Assembly (NCBI GenBank): GCA_036266995.1 | Contig: DATAWX010000104.1 | Span: 1 to 64,000 of the forward strand | DNA length: 64,000 bases | Reading direction: 5' to 3' | From: GCA-003244245 sp036266995 | GTDB lineage: Bacteria; Actinomycetota; Actinomycetes; Mycobacteriales; Pseudonocardiaceae | Shown here: one piece after another, positions 1 to 7,710 of the stretch | Position numbering within the stretch: position 1 is the first letter of the stretch | How the letters are laid out: every line of letters begins with the position of its first letter | Notes under the pieces: model-generated | Databases searched by the model: none | What the model saw: only the letters and a program-made list of their open reading frames with translations | Told to the model about the DNA's origin: nothing | Translations under genes and position numbers: made by a program

Positions 1-121
1 TAGAACGTTTCGGGGAAGTTTTTCCGCCGCGTCCGCGTGTCCCTTGACAGGTGGCCATCGTGGAACCAACACCGTGGGGGCAGGGCTGAGGTGGCGGTTA
101 ATCTGCAGTGGTGATCGCCGA

Positions 122-176
122 CGTAGTCGTCCCTGCGGGGACGCCAGGAACCGTAGTCGTCCCTGCGGGGACGCCA
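122..176. repeat. Two-copy 25-bp direct repeat with internal hairpin
   Basis: The same 25 bases occur at 122-146 and 152-176, five bases apart (30-bp period). Each copy contains the perfect inverted repeat CGTCCC-TGCG-GGGACG. The second copy ends on the A of the ATG of the following gene, so the hairpins lie in its 5' leader or ribosome-binding region. There is no spacer and no third copy, so it is not a CRISPR array. Confidence 0.8.
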
Positions 177-571
177 TGAACACCCCCGCGCCTCGTCCGG
201 TACGTATGGCGGGCGTGCTGGTGGGACTACAGGGCCTGGTCGGCGTCGTGATCGCGGGCTGGTTGCTCGTCACGGCGATGCGTGGCCCGAGCGGTCCAGT
301 ACCGGTCGGGGCCACCGTGGCTTGGCTGGCCGGCTTCGGGATCATCTTGTTCATCGTGGGCGTGAGCCTGGTGCGGGGCCGCCATGGTGCTCGAACTCCG
401 GCCGTCGTTGCTCAGCTTCTGCTGCTCGGCGTCTGCTGGTACGCGTCGGGTCCGTCGTCTCAGCCTACCTACGGAGTGCCGGCCGCGGTGTTCTGCGTGG
501 GCGTGCTGGTGCTGCTGTTCTGGCCGTCTTCGCTGCGTTGGGCTACCGGCAGGCCGCGTGAGTTCAGTTGA
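176..571 (+). CDS. Small four-helix integral membrane protein
   Basis: This 131-residue protein is not recognised as a named family. Four hydrophobic stretches are visible at about residues 10-34, 43-65, 72-90 and 97-118, so it should sit in the cytoplasmic membrane with little outside it. The ATG at 176 is chosen because the upstream part of the frame runs through the direct repeat at 122-176 and looks non-coding; since the repeat period is 30 bp the frame stays open through it, and a longer N-terminus cannot be fully excluded. The 3' end overlaps the convergent SirB1-like gene by 8 bp. No catalytic motif is visible. Confidence 0.6.
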   Translation: MNTPAPRPVRMAGVLVGLQGLVGVVIAGWLLVTAMRGPSGPVPVGATVAWLAGFGIILFIVGVSLVRGRHGARTPAVVAQLLLLGVCWYASGPSSQPTYGVPAAVFCVGVLVLLFWPSSLRWATGRPREFS

Positions 572-1343
572 GCTGCGCGCGCAGGCCACGCGCGGTGGAT
601 TCGAGTAGCTCTGCGTGTTGTGGCCACTTAGTGACTTGCGATTCGAGGAACTTGGCGCCGTCGAGGAAGTGGCCCTGCCGGGCGAGGGTATGGCCCAACT
701 CGACGAGCTCCTCGGCTCCCACCCCGGGCAGCGCAAGACGCATCCGCAGCACCCATTCAAGGTCGCCGGGACGTCCGAGCCCTCGGTAGACGGTCCGCAG
801 GTTCTCCAGGATGCGTGCGAAGACCGCCCGCCTGGGTGCCGTGGTCAGCAGGTGCCGCCCGAACGGGACGTCGGGACCGGCCTGGTTGGCGGTGCGAAAC
901 AGTTCCTCGCAACGGCGAAGATCGAGCAGCGCGCCACCATTGAAGGCGTCGAGGTAGTGGTCGGTAGCCATCGGCCGGACGAGGAAATGGCCGGGCATGC
1001 TGACACCCTCCAGCGACACCCCGGCGCGGCGCCCCACTTCGAGGCAGACAACCGATAGCGAGATCGGGATACCGAGCTTGCGGTCGAGCACCTCGTGTAG
1101 CAGGGAATTGCGGGGGTCGTAGAAGTTCGCGGTGTTGCCGGCGAAGCCCTCTTCGACGAACAGCCGGTGAATGAGCGTCTCGAGCGAGTCGATGCCTTGG
1201 GCCAGCCGATCCAGCTCGCGCAGCGAGGTGTCGGTGTCGAGGTCGGGATCAGCGCCGGCGGCGATCGCGAGCGCGCCAACGTCGAGCTCGGGCCCAGGTC
1301 CGCGCCCGGCCAACAAGGAGATGAAGTGCTCGACTGCGTCCAC
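564..1343 (-). CDS. SirB1-like transglutaminase-fold/TPR protein
   Basis: A 259-residue protein of the SirB1 type: an N-terminal transglutaminase-like fold followed by a helical repeat tail. Visible hallmarks are an NFYDPRNSLL stretch (about residue 72), a LGIPISLSVVCLEVGRRAG stretch (about residue 90) and GHFLVR (about residue 116), all typical of the family, then a TPR-like C-terminus (RQGHFLDGAKFLESQ). The biochemical role of bacterial SirB1-like proteins is not settled, so no reaction is assigned. The start is GTG at 1343 with no strong ribosome-binding site. It lies downstream of sodN on the same strand, about 140 bp away, and ends convergently against the small membrane protein. Confidence 0.8.
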   Translation of the reverse strand: MDAVEHFISLLAGRGPGPELDVGALAIAAGADPDLDTDTSLRELDRLAQGIDSLETLIHRLFVEEGFAGNTANFYDPRNSLLHEVLDRKLGIPISLSVVCLEVGRRAGVSLEGVSMPGHFLVRPMATDHYLDAFNGGALLDLRRCEELFRTANQAGPDVPFGRHLLTTAPRRAVFARILENLRTVYRGLGRPGDLEWVLRMRLALPGVGAEELVELGHTLARQGHFLDGAKFLESQVTKWPQHAELLESTARGLRAQLN

Positions 1344-1486
1344 GGTGTAGCCGATCCTACTGGCGCCAGCGTCGCCGCCGGGCTGACGAGAACCGGATCG
1401 GGTTCAGCGCGCTCGCGATCAACCGCGCCCGAGACGCTGACCAGCGACGAGGACGCCCGCTGGCCAGCACCGTCGGCGCGCCGCGA

Positions 1487-1900
1487 TCAGGAGGCCTGCT
1501 TGGTCTCCCAGAAGATCTTGTCGATCTCCGAGATGTAGTCCAGCAGTTCCTGCCCGGTCTTGGGGTCAGTCGAACCCTTGGTGCCCGAGGCGCCGGCAGC
1601 TTTGGTGGCGTTGTTGAACAGCTCGTGCAGCTGTGGGTACTTCTCGAAGTGCGGCGGCTTGAAGTAGTCGGTCCAGAGCACCCAGAGGTGGTGTTTGACC
1701 AGGTCGCTGCGCTGCTCTTTGATCTCGATCGCGCGCGAGCGGAACTCCGGATCAACGTTGGACTGGTACTTCTCCTGGATCGCTTTCACCGACTCGGCTT
1801 CGATCCGGGCCTGCGCCGGGTCATAAACGCCGCACGGAAGGTCGCAGTGCGCAGTAACCTCAACGCGGGGGCGGTGCAGAATGCGCGACAGCAGTCGCAT
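1487..1900 (-). CDS. sodN: Nickel superoxide dismutase precursor
   Basis: The 137-residue precursor has a 17-residue leader and then HCDLPCGVYDP, the nickel hook of NiSOD, in which the new N-terminal His and two Cys bind Ni. The enzyme dismutates superoxide in the cytoplasm as a homohexamer of four-helix bundles; mature length here would be 120 residues, normal for actinomycetes. The leader must be clipped just before His18, and the gene read in the opposite direction (1989) encodes the expected peptidase. The ATG at 1900 has a GGAGGAA ribosome-binding site. In related bacteria the gene is repressed when Ni is scarce by the Fur-family regulator Nur; I could not identify a Nur box with confidence. 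Confidence 0.97.
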   Translation of the reverse strand: MRLLSRILHRPRVEVTAHCDLPCGVYDPAQARIEAESVKAIQEKYQSNVDPEFRSRAIEIKEQRSDLVKHHLWVLWTDYFKPPHFEKYPQLHELFNNATKAAGASGTKGSTDPKTGQELLDYISEIDKIFWETKQAS

Positions 1901-1988
1901 CGTTCCTCCTGTGTGACAATGTGGTGCTCCGACGTGACGCGACCCTACTCGCGCCTGACGTGCTGAGCATCCCGGACGGTGATCATTC

Positions 1989-2348
1989 GTGCGGACGGGG
2001 GACCACCTCGCCGGGTGGCCGTGGCGGCAAGCCGTGGTGCGGGGTCCTTCGATGTCCCCGACCCTGTCCGACGGTGATGTGCTGCTGGTCAGCCTGCGAG
2101 CCCGGCCACGCCCTGGTTCGGTGCTGCTGGTCCGGTGGCGGCAGCGCCCGGGTCAGTTGTCGGTCAAGCGCGCCGTAGGCCGGCACGGCGACGGTTGGTG
2201 GGTCTTGGGCGACAACCCCGCCGCATCCACAGACTCCCGCCAACTAGGCACCGCCACCCCCATCGCCGTCGTCCTGGCCCGCCTATCGCCCCATCCCCGC
2301 ATTCAGCGGGCGCAGCGGGGTAAAGGGCACCCGACTAACCCCGCTTAG
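1989..2348 (+). CDS. sodX: SodX-type S26 peptidase, presumed NiSOD maturase
   Basis: A 119-residue member of the signal peptidase S26 fold. The nucleophile is in GPSMSPTL (about residue 20), the general-base lysine in SVKRAVG (about residue 58), and the GDNPAASTDSR box of the family follows. It lacks a transmembrane anchor, as expected for the small peptidase encoded next to sodN that is thought to remove the NiSOD leader. It is read away from sodN across an 88-bp divergent promoter region. The GTG start at 1989 is approximate. The last 17 or so residues and the TAG stop are encoded by a 64-bp palindromic repeat (2298-2361), so the C-terminus is probably not conserved. Confidence 0.85.
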   Translation: MRTGDHLAGWPWRQAVVRGPSMSPTLSDGDVLLVSLRARPRPGSVLLVRWRQRPGQLSVKRAVGRHGDGWWVLGDNPAASTDSRQLGTATPIAVVLARLSPHPRIQRAQRGKGHPTNPA

Positions 2349-2361
2349 CCCGCGCAATGCG
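2298..2361. repeat. 64-bp palindromic repeat element, copy 1
   Basis: An imperfect inverted repeat whose left arm begins CGCATTCAGCGGG and whose right arm ends CGCGCAATGCG, separated by an 18-base loop. A second copy of identical length lies at 49287-49350. This copy contains the stop codons of both convergent genes around it (TAG at 2346-2348 on plus, TAA at 2347-2345 on minus) and probably also acts as a bidirectional terminator. Confidence 0.85.
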
Positions 2362-2965
2362 AGACGGTCGCGCGAAGGTTGGCGTAGCGGGCTTGGCAGG
2401 CCTCCCAGGTCGGGAGGACAGCGGCGGTGGCGGCTTCGGTGAGGGTGGGGGCTGCGCGATCTTTGTCGGACAGGACCAGGTCTTGGTCGGTGGGCCAGGG
2501 TAGGCCCAGGGCGGGATCCAGCGGGTGCACGGTGCGTTCGGCCGCGGGGGTGTATCCGGTGGAGCACAGGTAGGTCATGACGGTGTCATCGGCCAGCGCG
2601 ACGAAGGCATGCCCGACGCCCTCAGGGAGATACACCGCACGGGGGACCTCGGAATCCAGCAGTACCGACACCCACTGACCGAATGCGGGGGAGCCCACCC
2701 GGACGTCGATCGCGACGTCCAGCAGCGCACCCCGGGAGCAGTGCACGTACTTCGCCTGGCCGGGCGGCACGTCGGAGAAGTGCACCCCGCGGATCACGCC
2801 GCGGCGGGAGACGCTGTGGTTGGACTGGGCCAGCCCCAGCCGGTGCCCGGTGGCGTCGACGAACGAGGACTGCTCGAACGGGGCGACGAACTGGCCGCGC
2901 GCGTCAGGAAAGACCCTCGGGGTGAACTCGATCACTCCCGGGATCGCCAACTCGCGGAACTGCAC
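2345..2965 (-). CDS. rmlC: dTDP-4-dehydrorhamnose 3,5-epimerase-like protein
   Basis: This 206-residue cupin belongs to the RmlC family, which epimerises C3 and C5 of dTDP-4-keto-6-deoxyglucose in rhamnose synthesis. Visible are the N-terminal FTPRVFPDARGQF region, the catalytic His in RGVHF (about residue 61), the YVHCSRGALLDVAIDVR core and the STGYTPAAERTVHPLDP loop with the acid Tyr. Length is slightly above the usual 185-200. The rest of the rml pathway is not nearby, so it could serve rhamnose or a secondary-metabolite deoxysugar. The GTG start at 2965 is supported by the conserved N-terminus. The last codons and stop lie inside the 64-bp palindromic repeat. Confidence 0.88.
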   Translation of the reverse strand: MQFRELAIPGVIEFTPRVFPDARGQFVAPFEQSSFVDATGHRLGLAQSNHSVSRRGVIRGVHFSDVPPGQAKYVHCSRGALLDVAIDVRVGSPAFGQWVSVLLDSEVPRAVYLPEGVGHAFVALADDTVMTYLCSTGYTPAAERTVHPLDPALGLPWPTDQDLVLSDKDRAAPTLTEAATAAVLPTWEACQARYANLRATVSHCAG

Positions 2966-3051
2966 GGTGTTTCACCCTAGCTAGCGGTCCGGCGGCGCAA
3001 AGCGACTTTAGCCACCTGATGTGATGACAATCTAGATCCACTGCGGCGCAA

Positions 3052-3094
3052 GTTGCGCATCAACTGTCACAGCCGGTTGCGCATGGCGCATAAC
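3052..3094. promoter_or_regulatory. Repeated GTTGCGCAT boxes upstream of the c-di-GMP gene
   Basis: GTTGCGCAT occurs at 3052-3060 and again at 3076-3084, 24 bp apart, and GCGCATAACC follows the second. They lie about 110-140 bp before the GTG of the PAS-GGDEF-EAL gene, in the 229-bp gap that also serves the divergent rmlC. A regulator site is inferred only from the repetition and position. Confidence 0.3.
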
Positions 3095-3194
3095 CAATCG
3101 GCAGTTCACGCGTTGGTGAACTCGACAGGGTTGTGACACCTCGTTGCCAGCGCCGGCGCGTCTGCGGCGGTTGGCGTGACGGGAAGGTGGTGCC

Positions 3195-6134
3195 GTGGCC
3201 GAGCGCGCTGAGCGGGTCGAGTTTGTGCCCTTATCGCTGGATCCTGCCGAGGTGTCGTGGGCCGCGCCGGGCCGCTCGCTCGCGGCCTTCCGGGCGGGCC
3301 GATCGGCGTCGCTGCCGTCAACCCCGTCAGCGTCGATCCCGGTGGACCAATACTCTGCGGCGCAGAGCCCGTTGTCCCAGATCACCATGCCGCAGTCGGC
3401 CGCGCTGATCTGCGAGCGTGGAGTTGTCGTGCAGGCCAACCTGGCCGCGGTCCAGCTCGCCGGTCGGTGGTTCCCCGATTCGCTGACCGGCCTCCCGCTG
3501 CATCGCGTGCTGACCGGCCCAGGTGGCGCACCTGTCAACGACACCGACACCGACGCGGAGCTAATCGGACCGGACGGGCGTGGGGTACCGGTGCGGGTGA
3601 CGCACTGGACGGTGCCGGGCACGGACCTGCTGATGGTGTTCTTGGTCGACGTCTCTGACCTGTGCTCGGCCCGTCAAAGCCTGGGTACCGGCGAGGGTGC
3701 GCAGGAAGAGCTTGCCCAGGAACATGCGGGACTGCTCGAGGCACAGCGGATCGCTCGGGTCGGCAGCTTCACCTGGGACTGGCCCACCAACCGGATCACC
3801 TACAGTCCCGCCCTGGTAGAGCTGTTCGCCGGGCGCTGCGTCGACGACGCCGACCCGTTTCGCCACATCCACCCGGAGGATCTGCCCGATCTGCTCCGCC
3901 GGGTGCATGAGCTGGCCGCTGATCGCGATTCGGGCATGCTGGAGGTGGAGTTCCGGGGTCTGCCCGAGCACGGTGACAGTTACTACGGGTGTCGCCTGCG
4001 AGCCGAGCGCTCGACCAGCGGGGAGGTTCTGCGGCTGGTAGGTGTCGTGCAGGATGTCACCCAGGCACGAGCGGTGGAGCGGGCGCTGCGCGCGGAGCAG
4101 CATCGATTGACCCAAGCACAGCGGGTGGCCCGGATCGGTACCTGGGAGTGGGAGCCAGGCTGCGACCGGCTGGTCTGGTCGGACATCATGCGGGACCTCT
4201 ACGGGGCGGCCACCCGGGAGACCACCTACCAGACCTTCCTTTCCCTGGTGCATCCCGATGACCGGGAATGGGTGGACGACCAGTGGCGCCAGCTGGTCGT
4301 CGACCAGGTGCCGGTGGAATGTGAGCACCGGGTGCTCCGACCGGACGGGACGGTTCGCACCGTCCGCTGCCATGGCGCGGCCGTCCCGGACTCCTCCGGA
4401 TGTACGCGGCTGCTCGGCACGGTGCAGGACGTCACCGAGCAGCGGGCCGCCGAGACCCGGATGATGCGCTCCAGCCAGCGCTTCGCCGACCTGGTGGCGA
4501 TCGCTCCGGTCGGCATCGGGATCTTCGATGACAACGACCGGATCGTCGACGCCAACGAGGCGCTGTGCAAGCTGCTGGGCTACGACTTGGAGACGCTTCG
4601 CGGGATGAGCTCGGAGGCGCTCGCCCACCCCGACGATCGGGCCGACCGGTTGCGCACCCTGCGTAGCCAGCACAGTGCCGGTTTCGCGGCCGGGTCCTTC
4701 ACGGTGCCGCAGCGGATGATGTTGCGGGCCGACGGTGACCCGGTGTACTGCGAGCTGAACGTCTCGGCATCGGTGCAGGACGACGGCCAGCGCTTCCTCC
4801 TGGTGATGTTCACCGACATCACCGAGCGGCGCCGCGTGGCCGAGGCGCTCACCTACCGGGCGACGCACGACGAACTCACCGGCCTGCCCAATCGGGCTGC
4901 GATCACCGACACTCTCACCGAGGTGCTCGCTTGCGGCCACCGCGACGTCGCGGTGCTGTTCTGCGACATCGACAACTTCAAGCGGGTCAACGATGCCCTC
5001 GGCCATGATGCTGGTGACGAGCTGCTGGTCGCGCTGGCGCGGTGGCTGCAGGACGGGTTGCCCGCGGGCTGCATCGCCGGCCGGCTATCCGGGGATGTCT
5101 TCGTAGTGATCAGCTCCGACGTCGCCGCCCAGGGCGGCGTCGGCTCGCTCGTCGCCACGGTCTCGGGGTTGTTGCGGACCGCGACGCCGCTGCGCGGTCA
5201 GGTGATCCGGGTTTCGGCGGCGATCGGGGTGGCTGTGCCGGACGCCTCGACCTGCAGTGCGCAGGACCTGATGCGCTTCGCCGACGCGGCCATGTTCGAA
5301 GCCAAGCGGACCGACACCGGTCATTTCGCGATGGCCAACCCGGCGTTGATCGCATCAGCGGATCAGCAGGTGGAGCTGGAGTGCGAGCTTCGCGAGGCGC
5401 TGGGCCGCGACGAACTGCAGTTGCACTACCAGCCGGTGGTCAACCCGGACGGCGTGATCCTGTCTGCGGAGGCGCTGATCCGCTGGCCACACCCGGAACG
5501 CGGAATGCTCAGCCCCGCGGTGTTCCTTCCGGTCGCCGAGCAGGGCGGCCTGATGCGTGAGCTGGACCGGTGGGTGCTGCGCACCGCCCTGCGGGAGGCG
5601 CGGGGCTGGGTATCGTGGGATGGGCGCCCGATCTCCGTCGCGGTCAACCTCGCCGACCCCGGCGACCGCGACTTCGTGGCGACTGTTGCTACCGCCGTGG
5701 CCGACAGCGAGCTGCCCTGGGACCGGCTGGTGCTGGAACTGGTGGAAACCGCCCTCGTCGACCTGCCGGGCGCGACCAGCCAGGCGATGGCAGAGCTGGT
5801 CGAGCGCGGGGCGCGATTCGCCGTCGACGACTTCGGCACCGGCTACTCCTCGCTGGCCCGCCTGAAGGAGTTGCCCGCGCAGATCGTCAAGCTGGACCGC
5901 CAGTTCGTCTCCGGGGTAGGTGTCGACCAGTCGGACTTCGCGGTGGTCCGCGCGGTGGTCGATATGGTCCGCACGATGGGCCGTTTCTGCGTCGCCGAAG
6001 GTGTCGAGACCGCGGCGCAGTTCCAACTGCTCCGGGGTCTCGGAGTGGACGCCTACCAGGGCTGGCTGTTCTCCCGCTCGGTCCCGGGGCCGGAGTTTCG
6101 TGAGTTGCTCAGGCGCGGTCCACTGCTGCGGTGA
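3195..6134 (+). CDS. Multi-PAS GGDEF-EAL c-di-GMP protein, degenerate GGDEF
   Basis: A 979-residue soluble sensor. After an Ala/Ser-rich N-terminus come about four PAS/PAC modules (roughly residues 70-160, 185-300, 305-430 and 430-552; three PAC ends read VVQDVT, TVQDVT and MFTDIT), a GGDEF domain from about residue 555 and an EAL domain from about residue 720. The cyclase signature is degraded: where GGDEF is expected the sequence is S632-G-D-V-F636. The EAL side looks intact, with E759-A-L, DDFGTGYSSL, KLDRQF and VAEGVET. It is therefore most likely a c-di-GMP phosphodiesterase with a regulatory, possibly GTP-binding, GGDEF domain. No membrane segment is seen, so sensing should be cytoplasmic. 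The 3' end overlaps the convergent MFS gene by 82 bp. Confidence 0.93.
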   Translation: MAERAERVEFVPLSLDPAEVSWAAPGRSLAAFRAGRSASLPSTPSASIPVDQYSAAQSPLSQITMPQSAALICERGVVVQANLAAVQLAGRWFPDSLTGLPLHRVLTGPGGAPVNDTDTDAELIGPDGRGVPVRVTHWTVPGTDLLMVFLVDVSDLCSARQSLGTGEGAQEELAQEHAGLLEAQRIARVGSFTWDWPTNRITYSPALVELFAGRCVDDADPFRHIHPEDLPDLLRRVHELAADRDSGMLEVEFRGLPEHGDSYYGCRLRAERSTSGEVLRLVGVVQDVTQARAVERALRAEQHRLTQAQRVARIGTWEWEPGCDRLVWSDIMRDLYGAATRETTYQTFLSLVHPDDREWVDDQWRQLVVDQVPVECEHRVLRPDGTVRTVRCHGAAVPDSSGCTRLLGTVQDVTEQRAAETRMMRSSQRFADLVAIAPVGIGIFDDNDRIVDANEALCKLLGYDLETLRGMSSEALAHPDDRADRLRTLRSQHSAGFAAGSFTVPQRMMLRADGDPVYCELNVSASVQDDGQRFLLVMFTDITERRRVAEALTYRATHDELTGLPNRAAITDTLTEVLACGHRDVAVLFCDIDNFKRVNDALGHDAGDELLVALARWLQDGLPAGCIAGRLSGDVFVVISSDVAAQGGVGSLVATVSGLLRTATPLRGQVIRVSAAIGVAVPDASTCSAQDLMRFADAAMFEAKRTDTGHFAMANPALIASADQQVELECELREALGRDELQLHYQPVVNPDGVILSAEALIRWPHPERGMLSPAVFLPVAEQGGLMRELDRWVLRTALREARGWVSWDGRPISVAVNLADPGDRDFVATVATAVADSELPWDRLVLELVETALVDLPGATSQAMAELVERGARFAVDDFGTGYSSLARLKELPAQIVKLDRQFVSGVGVDQSDFAVVRAVVDMVRTMGRFCVAEGVETAAQFQLLRGLGVDAYQGWLFSRSVPGPEFRELLRRGPLLR

Positions 6135-7513
6135 CTCATCTGGCTGCGGCTTGTGGTGGCGGCACGCCCGGCCAGGGTCGCACCCAGGACACCCAGACCA
6201 GCCAGCACCGCGAGCAGTACGGGCAGCGCGTGGGCGGCCGAGCCTAGTAGTGCCAGCAGCGCTCCACCAGCGCCGATCAGGGTCGCCGTGGTGAGCTGAT
6301 CGGACATCTGTGCCGCGGAGGAGTTGAACCCCACCTCGCCGGCGCCGGACTGCTGCAGCAGCAGGAACGACATCGATGAGAAGCCCAGCCCCATCCCGAT
6401 CCCAGCGACGCCCCACAGTGGCAGGGCCAGCCACGGCGTACCCCAGGTGGGTGCGACCAGCAGCAGCCCGGCATCGCCGACGGTGAGCAGGATGAACCCG
6501 ACCCGCAGTAGCCGGTGCCGGGGCAGCTCGGGTCGGTGACCTTGCCATGCCGAGGCCGCCGACCAGCCCAGCGAGCCCACCGCAAGCGGGATCCCAGCGG
6601 CGGCCAGCGTCCAGTGGTGGGTGCTGGTCAAGATCAGGGGCAGGTAGGAGTTGGCGGTGAAGAACACTCCGGCGAGCAGTCCTCGGGCGGCCACCACGGT
6701 CGCCACGCCACGGCGTGCCCGGAACACCCCCTCGGGAAGCAGCCGGCGCATCGACGCCAGCAGCGCCACCAGCGCCGCGCCTGCCACCGCGGCGGCGGAA
6801 GCGCTGGGACGCTGGGTGGCCCAGGTCAGCGTGGAGACCCCCACTGCGGCGCACAGGGCGGCCAGCACCAGCCCGGGCCGGCGGGGGCTGGTGCTGCGGC
6901 CAGGGTCCGGCGGGCCGAGCTGGCGCACCGTCGGTACCACCAGCCCGACCGCGAGCACCACCACCGGCACCAGGCCGAGGAACACCCAGTGCCAGGACAG
7001 CCGTTCGGTCACCACCCCGGCGATCGGCGGGCCGATCAGCGAGGGCAGCACCCACGCCGAGGACATCAGCCCGAAGATGGCCGGACGGGTCCGCTCCGGA
7101 TAGACCACCGCGATGAGCACGTAGACCGCCACCGTCAGGGCGCCGGCGCCCAACCCCTGTAACACCCGCCCCACCAGCAGCTGCGGCATTCCGGCCGCGG
7201 TGCCGGCCACCAGCAGCCCCGCTCCGAACAGCACCGGGGTCGCCACCAGCGGGATCCTGGGCCCGGCCAGGTCACACCACCGGCCGCCGAGCACGGTTGC
7301 GAACACCCCGGCCGCCATGAACGCCACGAACGGCCAGGCGTACAGCGACAGCGCGCCGAGATCGGCCACCAGAGCGGGCATCGCGGTGCCCACCCCCATT
7401 GCCTCGAACGCCACCATGCTAACCAGCAGCAGTAGGCCGATCGTGGTCGCGCGACGGCCCGGACCGAACAGCTGCGAGCGGACCGTAGTCACGGTGTCGG
7501 GTATTGCGCTCAT
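6053..7513 (-). CDS. MFS transporter, drug-exporter type
   Basis: A 486-residue major facilitator with about 12-14 hydrophobic helices, a loop-2-like GGRWCDLAGPR motif after helix 2 and GRVLQGLGAGAL in helix 4. The family pumps drugs or metabolites using proton motive force. The ATG at 7513 is chosen over upstream frame because the first helix (TTIGLLLLVSMVAFEAMG) starts shortly after it. It is divergent from the aldo/keto reductase; the 197-bp gap should hold both promoters. The last 27 or so codons (SQMSHRSS...) run antisense into the end of the EAL gene, an unusually long convergent overlap suggesting an extended C-terminus. Substrate unknown. Confidence 0.85.
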   Translation of the reverse strand: MSAIPDTVTTVRSQLFGPGRRATTIGLLLLVSMVAFEAMGVGTAMPALVADLGALSLYAWPFVAFMAAGVFATVLGGRWCDLAGPRIPLVATPVLFGAGLLVAGTAAGMPQLLVGRVLQGLGAGALTVAVYVLIAVVYPERTRPAIFGLMSSAWVLPSLIGPPIAGVVTERLSWHWVFLGLVPVVVLAVGLVVPTVRQLGPPDPGRSTSPRRPGLVLAALCAAVGVSTLTWATQRPSASAAAVAGAALVALLASMRRLLPEGVFRARRGVATVVAARGLLAGVFFTANSYLPLILTSTHHWTLAAAGIPLAVGSLGWSAASAWQGHRPELPRHRLLRVGFILLTVGDAGLLLVAPTWGTPWLALPLWGVAGIGMGLGFSSMSFLLLQQSGAGEVGFNSSAAQMSDQLTTATLIGAGGALLALLGSAAHALPVLLAVLAGLGVLGATLAGRAATTSRSQMSHRSSGPRLSNSRNSGPGTERENSQPW

Positions 7514-7710
7514 AACGCCCACCTTGCAACCTCGACCCGGGTACAGGTCAAGCTGATGTCGCCGCCGCGCCGGATGCGCGCATGTCGTGAACTCGACCAG
7601 ACCGACCTCGGGAGGTGCTTGGGACGTCGGTCCGGTCGAGTCCACGGACAGTGGCAACTTCGGCCAGTGCCCAGGTGGTCTGCCACGAGTTGCGGTGCCA
7701 GGCTGGGGGC

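Noticed and set aside
122..176. Possible type I-E CRISPR array
   Set aside because: Only two copies with a 5-bp gap, no spacers and no cas genes in the window; kept as a direct repeat.
5355..7055. 566-residue minus-strand frame across the EAL and MFS genes
   Set aside because: Composition is Arg/Gly/Pro shadow sequence, and both overlapped genes have clear motifs in other frames.
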